A stretch of DNA of 64,000 bases from positions 124,001 to 188,000 of the forward strand of contig NZ_PCOQ01000005.1 of assembly GCF_002975275.1 (NCBI RefSeq). Reading direction: 5' to 3'. A program made the position numbers and the translations under genes. Source of the DNA: Achromobacter sp. MYb9. GTDB taxonomy: Bacteria > Pseudomonadota > Gammaproteobacteria > Burkholderiales > Burkholderiaceae_B. This document shows positions 25,930-34,248 of this stretch, piece after piece (position 1 is the first letter of the stretch; every line of letters begins with the position of its first letter). A model generated the notes under the pieces. The model made no database searches. It had not been told where the DNA came from and was given only the letters and a program-made list of their open reading frames with translations.

Positions 25930-26970
25930 TCAGCCCTGGGATTGGCCGGATGCGGCGGACAGCGTGACTTGCCCGAATGTCATCCATACCTGCGCGGTTT
26001 CGGACGCCTGGGCCCGATACGTGCCGCTGGCGTCGCCCAGGCGCATCGCCACGGCCGCGAATTCCCAGGCTTGGGCGTCGTCGCACTGGACTTTGCGGTG
26101 GGTATAGGCGGCAAGGCCGTGCGCGCGTCCGAATGCCAGCGCGAGTTGTGCGTGCTCGGACAGTTCGGCGGGCACGGAAGGGTGGTCCCAGCCCCACAGG
26201 AAGCTGCCGTCGGCGCTGTTGGACGTGCCGATGATCTGCACCGGCGCCGTCGCGGTGATGCCGCCGGGCAGTTGGAAGACAATGCTGGCGCTATCCATGT
26301 CCACCGACCATTGCTCGGCGTCGTCCAGATGCCAGGTGGCGCAATGCGCGCTGGTGGCGGCACGCATGCCCTCCACGCTCTGGGCGATGAAGGCGTGGAC
26401 GTCGAAGGGCTGGGCGGTGTCGGACATGCGGGTCGGTTCCGTGAAAGGGGATCGGGTCAGAATGATAGGGCAAGATCCGCCGGCGGGCCGCGGCAGCGCG
26501 TACACGGCGGTAGGGCGGTCGTAGTGCTGTTCGTGGGCGCTGAAAGCGAAGCCCAGCTTCTCCAGGACGCGTATCGAAGCGTGGTTGCCGGGCCAGACCA
26601 CGGCCACCAGTTCGGGGACGTCCAGCACGCGCCAGGCATGGCCGCACAGCAGCCGGCCCGCCAGCGTGGCGTATCCATGGCCCCAGGCCGCACGGCACAA
26701 GCGGTAGGCCAGCTGGATGCGGCCGCCGTCGCCAAGGGGGACCAGGCTGATCCATCCGACGGCGGCGCCATCGGCCAGGACGGTCCAATGGCCGATGTCG
26801 GGAAGTGGTTCGCGCAGCCACGCCAACAGTTCCTGGCGCCGCGCTTCGCTGGCGGGCTTGATGCCCGTGCTGTGCCGCATGACCACGGGATCGGACTCCA
26901 TGGCCAGGATCATGGGCACATCGTCGATCTGTACGCGGCGCAGGGTTACACAGGCAGTGGTGCGGGGCAT
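25930..26970 (-). CDS. GNAT acetyltransferase fused in frame to a DUF6882-like domain
   Basis: 346 residues. Residues 1-155 are a RimJ/RimL-type GNAT domain (VTLRRVQIDDVPMILAME, then ACRAAWGHGYATLAGRLL-like acetyl-CoA loop, and NHASIRVLEKLGF). A linker of about 20 residues joins a domain of 165 residues starting MSDTAQPFDVHAF with FLWGWDHPSVP, resembling DUF6882. The second domain has its own plausible ATG at 26427. It may normally be a separate gene whose upstream neighbour lost its stop codon, or it may be expressed from both starts. The gene is divergent from the MarR gene. Confidence 0.65.
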   Translation of the reverse strand: MPRTTACVTLRRVQIDDVPMILAMESDPVVMRHSTGIKPASEARRQELLAWLREPLPDIGHWTVLADGAAVGWISLVPLGDGGRIQLAYRLCRAAWGHGYATLAGRLLCGHAWRVLDVPELVAVVWPGNHASIRVLEKLGFAFSAHEQHYDRPTAVYALPRPAGGSCPIILTRSPFTEPTRMSDTAQPFDVHAFIAQSVEGMRAATSAHCATWHLDDAEQWSVDMDSASIVFQLPGGITATAPVQIIGTSNSADGSFLWGWDHPSVPAELSEHAQLALAFGRAHGLAAYTHRKVQCDDAQAWEFAAVAMRLGDASGTYRAQASETAQVWMTFGQVTLSAASGQSQG

Positions 26971-27021
26971 GGGCGGAATGGATGCTGAGCGATTCCCGAT
27001 GATACCGGTACGTGTGGCGGT

Positions 27022-27052
27022 TTGCGTTTAATTGATTAGGCGCCTTACTATA
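27022..27052 (+). promoter_or_regulatory. Candidate promoter/operator of the MarR-HEAT operon
   Basis: The AT-rich stretch holds TTGCGT (27022-27027) and TACTAT (27047-27052) as weak -35/-10 elements, 19 bp apart. The palindrome AGGCGCCT (27038-27045) sits between them, where a MarR dimer could repress. A second palindrome, TACCGGTA, lies at 27003-27010. Confidence 0.35.
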
Positions 27053-27084
27053 TGCCAATGAACTTGGAAAAAGGAAGATCGCCC

Positions 27085-27624
27085 ATGCCCGACGTGATGC
27101 GGACGCCGCCCATGCTTGCACCTAAACACCACGCGCTGCTCGACGAAGCGGCGCGGCGCGGGTTGGCCTCGGCTGACGACATCGGCCTGTGTTTCCAGTT
27201 GCTGTCGCTGGCCAACGCCATCGACCGCGATTGCGCGGCCCGCCTGGCGCCGAAGCAGTTGTCGGAAGGGAAGTTCGTGGTGCTGTTCCTGCTGCACGAG
27301 CAGGCCGGGGGGCTGTCGCCGCATCAGCTTGCGGACGGGGCAGGCGTGACGCGCGCGACCATCACCGGCCTGGTCGACGGGCTGGAGCGCGACGGCTTTG
27401 TGCGGCGCGAACCCGGCCCCGGGGATCGCCGCATGGTCCGGGTAACGCTGACCGCCAAGGGCAAGTCGGCGGCGGCCAAGCTGTTCAAGGAGCATACGGA
27501 CTGGATTGGTTCGTTGTTTGGCGGGCTGGGCGCGGCCGACAAGGCGCGGCTGAGCGACCTGCTGGCGCGGGTGTGGCATGGCACCGACACCGGCCGCGCG
27601 GCGTTTCGGAAGGGGGCGCAATGA
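27085..27624 (+). CDS. MarR-family transcriptional regulator
   Basis: 179 residues from the ATG at 27085, preceded by AAAAAGGAAG. In-frame ATGs at 27052 and 27058 fall on the candidate -10 box. The winged HTH spans about 55-140: LSPHQLADGAGVTRATITGLVDGLERDGFV is the recognition region and GDRRMVRVTLTAKGK is the wing with the conserved Asp-Arg. It is co-transcribed with the HEAT-repeat gene (4-bp ATGA overlap), so it probably controls itself and that gene. Confidence 0.9.
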   Translation: MPDVMRTPPMLAPKHHALLDEAARRGLASADDIGLCFQLLSLANAIDRDCAARLAPKQLSEGKFVVLFLLHEQAGGLSPHQLADGAGVTRATITGLVDGLERDGFVRREPGPGDRRMVRVTLTAKGKSAAAKLFKEHTDWIGSLFGGLGAADKARLSDLLARVWHGTDTGRAAFRKGAQ

Positions 27625-28406
27625 CCCGGACCGCATCGCCCGCCGCGACAGCCACTGGTCGGGGCGTCAAGGACATCGGGCAAGCCAGGCTGGCGCAGTT
27701 GAACGCGGGGGCGCCCGCCACCACGCTGACCGAGTGCCTGGCGGTGGACTTTGCGGCGTTGATGCAGGCGGTGGTCCCGCAAGTGGGCGTCGACGCCATC
27801 GCGCAGATGCGCGCGCAGGCAGCCACCGGCATTTCCAAACGCATGGTGGCGGCCGCCCGCATCCTGAGCGCCCACCTGGGCCGGGATGCCGACGCGACAT
27901 TGATGGCGCACGGCTCCGACACCGTGCGCGGCTGGGCCTGCTTCGTGGTGGGCGCGCAGCCGGACCTGCCATTGCAAGCGCGGCTGGACCGTATCCGCCC
28001 CTTGGCCGACGACGCCCATTTCGGCGTGCGCGAGTGGGCGTGGCTGGCGGTGCGGCCGCGTTTGGCCGACGAACTGGAAGCGTCGGTGCAAGCGTTACGA
28101 CCCTGGACGCGGGATCCCTCCGAGCGCGTGCGCCGCTTCGCCAGCGAATCGCTGCGCCCGCGCGGGGTCTGGTGCGCCCATATCGCGGCGTTGAAGTCGG
28201 ACCCGGCTATTGCGTTGCCGCTACTGGATCCGTTGCGCGCCGATCCGGCGGCCTATGTGCAGGATTCGGTGGCCAACTGGCTGAACGACGCCAGCAAGGA
28301 CCAGCCGGCATGGGTGCGCGCCGTGTGCGCGCGCTGGCTGGCCGCTGAAACTTCCGCCGCGACCGAACGCATCTGCAAGCGCGCATTGCGTTCGATCGGG
28401 GCCTAG
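27621..28406 (+). CDS. HEAT-repeat protein, DNA alkylation repair (AlkD-like) family
   Basis: 261 residues, almost all helical. Repeats such as DTVRGWACFVVGAQPDL, HFGVREWAWLAVRPRL, SERVRRFASESLRPRG and AYVQDSVANWLNDASKDQP follow the HEAT pattern of AlkC/AlkD-like glycosylases, in which Trp, Asp and Arg residues on the concave face engage damaged DNA. Whether the catalytic Asp is kept cannot be judged without an alignment, so a non-enzymatic HEAT protein remains possible. It overlaps the MarR gene by 4 bp. Confidence 0.75.
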   Translation: MTRTASPAATATGRGVKDIGQARLAQLNAGAPATTLTECLAVDFAALMQAVVPQVGVDAIAQMRAQAATGISKRMVAAARILSAHLGRDADATLMAHGSDTVRGWACFVVGAQPDLPLQARLDRIRPLADDAHFGVREWAWLAVRPRLADELEASVQALRPWTRDPSERVRRFASESLRPRGVWCAHIAALKSDPAIALPLLDPLRADPAAYVQDSVANWLNDASKDQPAWVRAVCARWLAAETSAATERICKRALRSIGA

Positions 28407-28417
28407 CCGCATCGTCG

Positions 28418-29167
28418 TCAGAGCTGGCTCATTCCGCCGTCCACGACGATCTCGGTGCCGACGATAAAGGCGGATTCCGGCGCGGCCAGGTGCAGCACGG
28501 TGGCCGCCAGTTCTTGCGGTGTGCCGAAGCGGCCCAGCGGGACCTGCGCCTGGATGCCCGCCGCGGTCTTTTCCAGGGTCTCGGCGTCCAGGCCGAGTTT
28601 GTCGTAGATCGGGGTCGAGATCGGGCCCGGGCTGACCACATTCACGCGGATGCCGCGCGGCAGCAATTCGGCCGACAAAGTCTTGGCCAATGAGATCAGC
28701 GCGGCCTTGCTGGCGGAGTAGATCGACGACGCCGGCATGCCGATGTGGGCGTTGATCGATCCGTTCAGCACGATAGAGGCGCCCGGGTTCATCAGCGGGA
28801 CCAATGCCTGCAACTGGAAGAACACGCCTTTGATGTTGGTGTTGAAGGTTTGGTCCCAGAGGTCCTCGGTGGCCTCGGCCAGCGTGGCGAACTTGGCAAT
28901 GCCGGCATTTATGAAGACCGCGTCCAAGCGGATGCCCGCGGTCTGTAGCGCGCCGGCCAAGCCCGCCGCCGCGCCCGCCGCGCCGGCCGTGTTCTGGATG
29001 GCCACGGCGCGCGCGCCCAGGGTGGCGCGTGCGGTTTCCAGGGTGGTGGCGTCGCGTCCCGTGATGATGACGCGGGCGCCTTCCGCCGCGAAAGCCTGGG
29101 CGGCCGCCAAGCCGATGCCGCTCGTGCCGCCGGTGACCAAAACGGTCTTCTGTTCAAAACGGTTCAT
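28418..29167 (-). CDS. SDR-family oxidoreductase
   Basis: 249 residues, classical short-chain dehydrogenase length. Visible motifs are the Rossmann motif TGGTSGIG (about 12-19), NAG at about 85-90, the catalytic Ser in NGSINAH, and YSASK with the catalytic Tyr and Lys. The C-terminal VVDGGMSQL is typical. AAGGAG lies 7 bases before the ATG at 29167. It is divergent from the LysR gene at 29271, its probable regulator. The substrate cannot be told. Confidence 0.93.
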   Translation of the reverse strand: MNRFEQKTVLVTGGTSGIGLAAAQAFAAEGARVIITGRDATTLETARATLGARAVAIQNTAGAAGAAAGLAGALQTAGIRLDAVFINAGIAKFATLAEATEDLWDQTFNTNIKGVFFQLQALVPLMNPGASIVLNGSINAHIGMPASSIYSASKAALISLAKTLSAELLPRGIRVNVVSPGPISTPIYDKLGLDAETLEKTAAGIQAQVPLGRFGTPQELAATVLHLAAPESAFIVGTEIVVDGGMSQL

Positions 29168-29184
29168 GGTTATCTCCTTGGGAG

Positions 29185-29259
29185 TCGTTCGATAAGGTGT
29201 AGCCATAGTGCGCCGAAGGCAGCCCTTTGTCGTACGATCTTTTGAACGAACACGTTCGA
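29185..29259. promoter_or_regulatory. CGTTCGA motifs in the SDR-LysR divergent gap
   Basis: CGTTCGA occurs at 29186-29192 and 29253-29259. The second copy is part of the dyad GAACG-AACA-CGTTC (29244-29257), a T-N11-A-like LysR box immediately upstream of the LysR start. The gap is only 103 bp, so one set of sites could control both genes. Confidence 0.4.
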
Positions 29260-29270
29260 AGGAATCGCAC

Positions 29271-30188
29271 ATGTTGACGGTCAATGAGCTGGCGCTGCTG
29301 GAAGCCATACGCGACAGCGGCAGCCTGTCACGCGCGGCGGTGAAACTGGGGCGCGCGCCATCCTCGGTATCGCACGCGGCGCGGCAACTGGAAGAACGGT
29401 TCGACGCGCTGTTGTTCGACCGCCGCCGGTACCGCTTGCAATTGACGCCGGCAGGTCGGTTGCTGGCGGACGAGGCCGCCCGGGTGATGCTTGACGTGTC
29501 GCGCCTGACGCAACGCGTAAAACAGGTGGCCAGTGGCTGGGAGGACCGGCTGCATATCGTCAGCGACGAGATCCTGGAATTCGAATTGATGTCGCCTTTG
29601 ATCCAGGCGTTCGATGGGCTGGATTCCGGCGTGACGCTGCGGTTTACGCACGAGGTGCTGGGTGGTACCTGGGAAGCGCTGCGGGAAGGCCGGGCCGACC
29701 TGATCGTGGGGGCCACGAATGAACCCCAGTCCATACCGAATCTGCAGTGGGCGGCACTGGGCGAAATGGAATGGCTATTCGCCGTATCGCGCCGCCACCC
29801 GCTGGCCAAGGCGAAAGCGCCCTTGCGCCAGGACCAGATCCAGCAGCACCGTGCGATCGTGGTGGCGGACACGTCGCGGGGTGTGTCCGCGCGCGGCTAT
29901 GGCCGGGTGGGCGGCCAAGCGGTGCTTGCGGTGCCCAGCATGCGCGCCAAGATCCTCTCGCAGCGCGAGGGCCTGGGCGTGGGATGGGTGCCACGCCACC
30001 GCGTGGCCTCTTTGCTTGCACGCGGCGAATTGGTGGAAAAGCAGACCGAGACGCCGCGCGAGCCGAACCTGCTGTATTTGGCGTGGCGGGGCGGGCATGA
30101 GGGCAGGGCGCTGCAATGGTGGCTGGAGCAACTGCGGCAGCCCAGAATGGCGCAGGCGCTGATGCGCGGGGTCGACGCTTTCGGCTGA
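29271..30188 (+). CDS. LysR-family regulator
   Basis: 305 residues. The HTH spans about 1-60 (SGSLSRAAVKLGRAPSSVSHAARQLEERF), followed by an effector domain from about residue 88. The start at 29271 is preferred because GAAGGAAT lies 6-12 bases upstream and the HTH starts at once. It is divergently paired with the SDR gene. The protein is of the AllS/LTTR sub-branch that begins MLTVNELALLEAI rather than the commonest consensus. Confidence 0.9.
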   Translation: MLTVNELALLEAIRDSGSLSRAAVKLGRAPSSVSHAARQLEERFDALLFDRRRYRLQLTPAGRLLADEAARVMLDVSRLTQRVKQVASGWEDRLHIVSDEILEFELMSPLIQAFDGLDSGVTLRFTHEVLGGTWEALREGRADLIVGATNEPQSIPNLQWAALGEMEWLFAVSRRHPLAKAKAPLRQDQIQQHRAIVVADTSRGVSARGYGRVGGQAVLAVPSMRAKILSQREGLGVGWVPRHRVASLLARGELVEKQTETPREPNLLYLAWRGGHEGRALQWWLEQLRQPRMAQALMRGVDAFG

Positions 30189-30276
30189 ACGCGTCGCCCG
30201 GGTTGTTGTTTCGCTGCGCGACGACCTGGCGCATCTGTCGTCTTCTCTGTGCGTTCTGGCCGCCAGCGCCTGACCA

Positions 30277-30891
30277 TCACGTACCGCTGGTAGCGCCTTC
30301 GGCCGCCAGCGCCGCCTGCACGCTGGGCCGCTCGCCGATCCGGGTCATATAGGCCGCCAGGGCAGGCCAGCGGGCCAGGTCGATGTCGAAGAACACGGCC
30401 CAGCGCAGTACGGTGTACAGGTAGGCGTCGGCGACGCTGAAGTGCTCGTCAAGCAGATACCGGCGCGCGTCCAGCTGGCGCGCCGTATAGTCCAGGCGCT
30501 TTTCCAGGCGCGCCTGCCACCAGAGCCTGGCGGCGGCCGGCAGCTCGCGGTTGAACAGCGGACCGAAGCCACCATGGATTTCGGCGCTGATGAAGTTCAG
30601 CCATTCTTGCAGGCGGCTGCGCGCCCAACTGCCGTTGGGGGGCGCCAGCCCGGCTTCGGGCTTCTGGTCGGCCAGATACTGGACGATGGCGGGGCCTTCG
30701 GTCAGCACCTGCCCGTCATCGCGTTCCAGCGCAGCGACGTACCCCTTTGGGTTGATCGCCAGGAAGTCACCGTTATCGGCGGTGCGCTTCGTCTGGTTGT
30801 CCACGCGCACCAGCGTGAATGGAAGGCCTAGTTCGCGCAGCACGATATGGGGCGACAGCGAGCAGGTGTGCGGGGCGTAGTACAGCTTCAT
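30277..30891 (-). CDS. gstA: Glutathione transferase, beta class
   Basis: 204 residues. The N-terminus MKLYYAPHTCSLSPHIVLRE carries the beta-class catalytic Cys (C10) with the S-x-x-P context of bacterial GstA. NPKGYVAALERDDGQVLTEGPAIVQYLAD (about 52-80) forms the glutathione site, with cis-Pro replaced by a GYVAAL context. The helical C-domain ends at 204. It conjugates glutathione to electrophiles in the cytosol. It is divergent from the LysR gene at 30990, with AGCTTGAAGCT and AT-rich DNA in the 98-bp gap. Confidence 0.93.
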   Translation of the reverse strand: MKLYYAPHTCSLSPHIVLRELGLPFTLVRVDNQTKRTADNGDFLAINPKGYVAALERDDGQVLTEGPAIVQYLADQKPEAGLAPPNGSWARSRLQEWLNFISAEIHGGFGPLFNRELPAAARLWWQARLEKRLDYTARQLDARRYLLDEHFSVADAYLYTVLRWAVFFDIDLARWPALAAYMTRIGERPSVQAALAAEGATSGT

Positions 30892-30989
30892 GGATGGGCT
30901 CTTGAGGCAATGGGACGGCCAGCTTGAAGCTATTCCTGTCATGGGTAAAATTACTTTTCAAGAAATAAGCCATAAGCAAAGGTAATGCC

Positions 30990-31868
30990 ATGATGAACCT
31001 GATCCATTGGCGGCTGGTGCTGGCGGTGGTGGACGCTGGCAACATCACGCACGCCGCGGCCCAGGTGGGCATGACCCAGTCCGGCGCCAGCCAGGCGATC
31101 GCGCAGCTGGAAGACACGTTGGGCGCGCCGCTTTTCACGCGGGAGCGCCGACAGACCGTACCAACCGCGCTGGGCCTGCGGGTGGCGGACGAAGCCCGGA
31201 CCATGCTGGGCGCGCTGCATCGCATCCAGACGTTGTCGCGCGAGGCGCGGGGCGCCGCGGGCGGCACGCTGCGGTTGGCCAGTTTCCCCATGGTGTTCTC
31301 GACCGTGCTGCCGCCGGTGTTGCGCCGTTTCCGGCAACTGCACCCCGAGATCGATGTGATATCGCTGGAAGCCACCGACGATGAAGTCGAAACGCTGCTG
31401 GCCGCGGGCACCGTGGACGTGGGCGTCGTGCTGAATGCCGCGCCGGGCCGGCAAGTATGTCCTTTGGGGCAGGACGAATGGATGGCCGTGCTGCCCGCCG
31501 CGCATCCCCTGGCGCGCGCCCGCGGCGCCATCGCTTTGGCGGAGCTGGCGGCTGAACCGTTCGTGCTGGCTACCGGCGGATGCAGCGTGCATGCGCAAAC
31601 CCTGGCCGCCGATGCCGGCTTGGCGATCACGGACGTGCGGGCCTCGGTCCGCGATTGGGCCAGCGCGTTCGCCCTGGTCCGCGACGGCCTGGGCGTGACG
31701 CTGGTGCCTGCACTGACCTTGCCGGAAAGCCGGCGCGGCTTGCGGGTGTTGCGGCTGGCGTCACCGCTGTACCGGTCCTTCGGCCTGGCGGCATCCGGGC
31801 AGGCGGCCAACAGTGGACCGGTCCGGGCGTTGTTCGCCATGTTGCAGCGGGATGACAAGGCGGGGTAG
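30990..31868 (+). CDS. LysR-family regulator
   Basis: 292 residues. The HTH spans about 5-62 (VDAGNITHAAAQVGMTQSGASQAIAQLEDTLG). An effector domain starts near 88, with the hinge region ARGAAGGTLRLASFPMVF. AAAGG precedes the ATG pair at 30990/30993; either may be used. It is divergent from gstA, which is its most likely target. Confidence 0.9.
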   Translation: MMNLIHWRLVLAVVDAGNITHAAAQVGMTQSGASQAIAQLEDTLGAPLFTRERRQTVPTALGLRVADEARTMLGALHRIQTLSREARGAAGGTLRLASFPMVFSTVLPPVLRRFRQLHPEIDVISLEATDDEVETLLAAGTVDVGVVLNAAPGRQVCPLGQDEWMAVLPAAHPLARARGAIALAELAAEPFVLATGGCSVHAQTLAADAGLAITDVRASVRDWASAFALVRDGLGVTLVPALTLPESRRGLRVLRLASPLYRSFGLAASGQAANSGPVRALFAMLQRDDKAG

Positions 31869-31959
31869 GCCGCGCCGGTGGGCCGGCGCGCTTGTCATGG
31901 CGCGGACACGGTGCTGTCATACGCTTGCCCGCTTTCTTTGACACCGACTGGAAGCTCTT

Positions 31960-32391
31960 ATGCAGATCCGCACCGCCACGACCCAGGACAGCGCCGCCAT
32001 CGCGGCATTGCTGACGCAATTGGATTACCCCGGCACGGCGTCCTTTGCGCCGCAGAAGATTGCGCAACTGGCGGCCCACCCCGACGCCTGCCTGCTGGTC
32101 GCCGAAGACCAGGCGGGCACCTTGCTGGGCTTCATCGGATTGCATTTCATGATCCAGCTGGCGCTGCCCGGCGATTTTTGCCGCATCACGTATTTCTGCG
32201 TCGGCGATCAGGCGCGCAGCGCGGGCGTGGGGCGGCAACTGGAAGCCGCGGCCGAAGAGCTGGCCCGCGCGCGCGGCTGCGACCGCATCGAAGTGCATTG
32301 CCATGAACGTAGAACCGACGCGCACCGGTTCTACTACCGGCAGGGGTACCAGGAATCGCCGAAGTACCTGATGAAGCGGGTAAATACGTAA
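31960..32391 (+). CDS. GNAT-family N-acetyltransferase
   Basis: 143 residues, a single GNAT domain. Visible elements are the N-terminal strand MQIRTATTQDSAAIAALL, the beta4-acetyl-CoA loop (YFCVGDQARSAGVGRQLEAAAE, with R/Q-x-x-G-x-G near 88-94), and the C-terminal AHRFYYRQGYQESPKYLMKR, shared with AAC/RimI-like enzymes. GGAAG lies 8 bases upstream. The substrate is unknown. It is a stand-alone gene in a region of small accessory genes. Confidence 0.85.
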   Translation: MQIRTATTQDSAAIAALLTQLDYPGTASFAPQKIAQLAAHPDACLLVAEDQAGTLLGFIGLHFMIQLALPGDFCRITYFCVGDQARSAGVGRQLEAAAEELARARGCDRIEVHCHERRTDAHRFYYRQGYQESPKYLMKRVNT

Positions 32392-32445
32392 AATCGCCAG
32401 GCATCCAACGCGGCATTGCCGCGCACAACAGTCCAAAGGACGGAA

Positions 32446-33240
32446 ATGGAAGAGACAACGCACGACACGCCCCTTGACTGGGCGTCGATGGTCGACGACC
32501 TGAACAAGCTGCTGCGGCTGAAAACCACGGTCATCGGCATGAAGTTGTTCGAGGACGAAGCCGCCATGGCGGGCGTGCGTGGCTTGCGGCGGCCGCAGGC
32601 CACGCACACGACTGACCAGATCGTCGGCATGGCGGCGCGGCTGGGCTGGACGGTGGGCATTACCGGAGACGACCTTGTTGGCTCGCAATGCCGCGCGGTG
32701 GTCGGCCTGGGCCCGCAGGACGAAGCCTGGAAAAGCGGCAAGGATTACGTCGGCGTCTGGCATGCGACCGAGGCGGATGCGCGGGCGCGCCAGGAAGCGC
32801 TGTCCTGTGTGCCGGCGGGCAAGTACCGGGGGCTGGTGGTGTCGCCGTTGGCCTCGGGGCGGCTGGACCCGCCCGACATCTGCCTGGTGTACGCCACGCC
32901 GGGTCAGATGATCATTCTGATCAATGGTTTGCAGTGGAAGAACTATCGGCGATTTGACTGGAGCGTGGTGGGCGAGACGGCCTGTGCGGATTCCTGGGGC
33001 CGAGCGCTGGCAACGGGCGAGCCCAGCCTGTCATTGCCCTGTTTCGCCGAGCGCCGCTATGGCGGCGTGCCCGACGAAGAAATGCTGATGGCGCTGCCGC
33101 CGCGCTATTTGCCAGTGGCGATCGCGGGCATGAAGGCGTTGGCGGCCAACGGGTTGCGTTATCCGATTGCGCCTTACGGCATTCAGAACGACGTGCGGGC
33201 AGGCATGGGCGTGAGCTATGCGCAAGCGCCCAAAACCTAG
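32446..33240 (+). CDS. DUF169 family protein
   Basis: 264 residues. The core LRLKTTVIGMKLFEDEAAM, ATHTTDQIVGMAARLGWTVG, GSQCRAVVGLG and DICLVYATPGQMIILINGLQWK matches the DUF169 family, found in bacteria and archaea without a firm function. Conserved Cys are in SQCRAV and ALSCVPAGKY. AAAGGACGG precedes the ATG at 32446. It is cytosolic, with no TM helices. It converges with and overlaps the LysR gene at 33237 by 4 bp. Confidence 0.82.
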   Translation: MEETTHDTPLDWASMVDDLNKLLRLKTTVIGMKLFEDEAAMAGVRGLRRPQATHTTDQIVGMAARLGWTVGITGDDLVGSQCRAVVGLGPQDEAWKSGKDYVGVWHATEADARARQEALSCVPAGKYRGLVVSPLASGRLDPPDICLVYATPGQMIILINGLQWKNYRRFDWSVVGETACADSWGRALATGEPSLSLPCFAERRYGGVPDEEMLMALPPRYLPVAIAGMKALAANGLRYPIAPYGIQNDVRAGMGVSYAQAPKT

Positions 33241-34142
33241 CCGGCGTGCCGCAACGCCGCCGCCAGGGCGCGTGCCGCGGGCCCTAGCGGCAGATCGACG
33301 CGATGCGCCAGGTACGTTTCGGTGGCGACCTGGCTGGCGCGCCCCAGGCTGTCCGTGGGCAGGCGCAGCAGCCGGCCTTCGGCCAGATCGCGTTCCACCA
33401 GCCACAATGGCAGGCGGCCCCAACCCACGCCCGCCAGGATCAGCGCATGTTTGGTGTCCTGGCCACTGACGCGGCACGTCTGCGGCGACAACACGGCGAA
33501 GTCGCGGCCTTCGGTCAGGGTGGACGGATCCGACTGCACGATCTGCAAGTGATCGGCCAGCTCGGGCGCGCCCAGCGCGGCATCGGCCGGTGGCCAACGG
33601 GCCAGGGGATGGGCGGCCCCAACCACGGCGACCATCTGCACCGAGGACAACGCCTGCACGGCGATGCGGGGGTGGCGGAAATGTTCGCCGGCGATGATGC
33701 CCAGGGTGTGGCTGCCGCTCAGCAATGCATCGATGGGGCCTCCCAGCGGCAAGACCGACACGCGGGTGGCGACGCTTGGGTAAGCGGCGCGCATGACATT
33801 CAGCGCGGCACCGACCGTGGCGATGGGAAACAGCGTGTCGACCACCAGCGACAGCGCAAGCTCGACACCTTCGCCCAGGCCTTGCGCCCGTGCGCGCAGC
33901 GCGTCCACGCGCAGCAGGATGTCGCGGGCATTGGCCAGCAGCGCCTGGCCTTCGGACGTCATGACGGGCCGTCGGCCGCTGCGGTCGAACAGCGTCACGC
34001 CCAGTTGTCCTTCCATGGTGGCGATGGCGTGGCTGACCGCCGACTGCACGCGAGACAGGCTGCGCCCGGCGGCGCGGAAGCTGCCGGTATCGGCAACGGC
34101 GGCGAACACGCGCAGTTGATCCAGCGTCAGGGCGTCTATCAT
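33237..34142 (-). CDS. LysR-family regulator
   Basis: 301 residues. The HTH spans about 5-62 (ADTGSFRAAGRSLSRVQSAVSHAIATMEGQLG) and the effector domain starts from about 90. It is divergent from the MFS gene at 34249 across a 106-bp AT-rich gap (for example around 34175-34195), so it is probably the regulator of that exporter. Its 3' end overlaps the convergent DUF169 gene by 4 bp. Confidence 0.9.
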   Translation of the reverse strand: MIDALTLDQLRVFAAVADTGSFRAAGRSLSRVQSAVSHAIATMEGQLGVTLFDRSGRRPVMTSEGQALLANARDILLRVDALRARAQGLGEGVELALSLVVDTLFPIATVGAALNVMRAAYPSVATRVSVLPLGGPIDALLSGSHTLGIIAGEHFRHPRIAVQALSSVQMVAVVGAAHPLARWPPADAALGAPELADHLQIVQSDPSTLTEGRDFAVLSPQTCRVSGQDTKHALILAGVGWGRLPLWLVERDLAEGRLLRLPTDSLGRASQVATETYLAHRVDLPLGPAARALAAALRHAG

Positions 34143-34248
34143 CGTCTGGCTGATCTATTCAATCGATCGGTCTTATCAAAAGATTATCACTTATCAGGAT
34201 CGGCGCGGGCAGGCATGCTGTCGGCATCGCATGGGAAGAGAGGTCGGG

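Noticed and set aside
28418..29872. 484-codon minus-strand frame extending the SDR gene into the LysR gene
   Set aside because: The SDR begins at the ATG at 29167 with a perfect AAGGAG site. The extension is the antisense of the LysR coding sequence.
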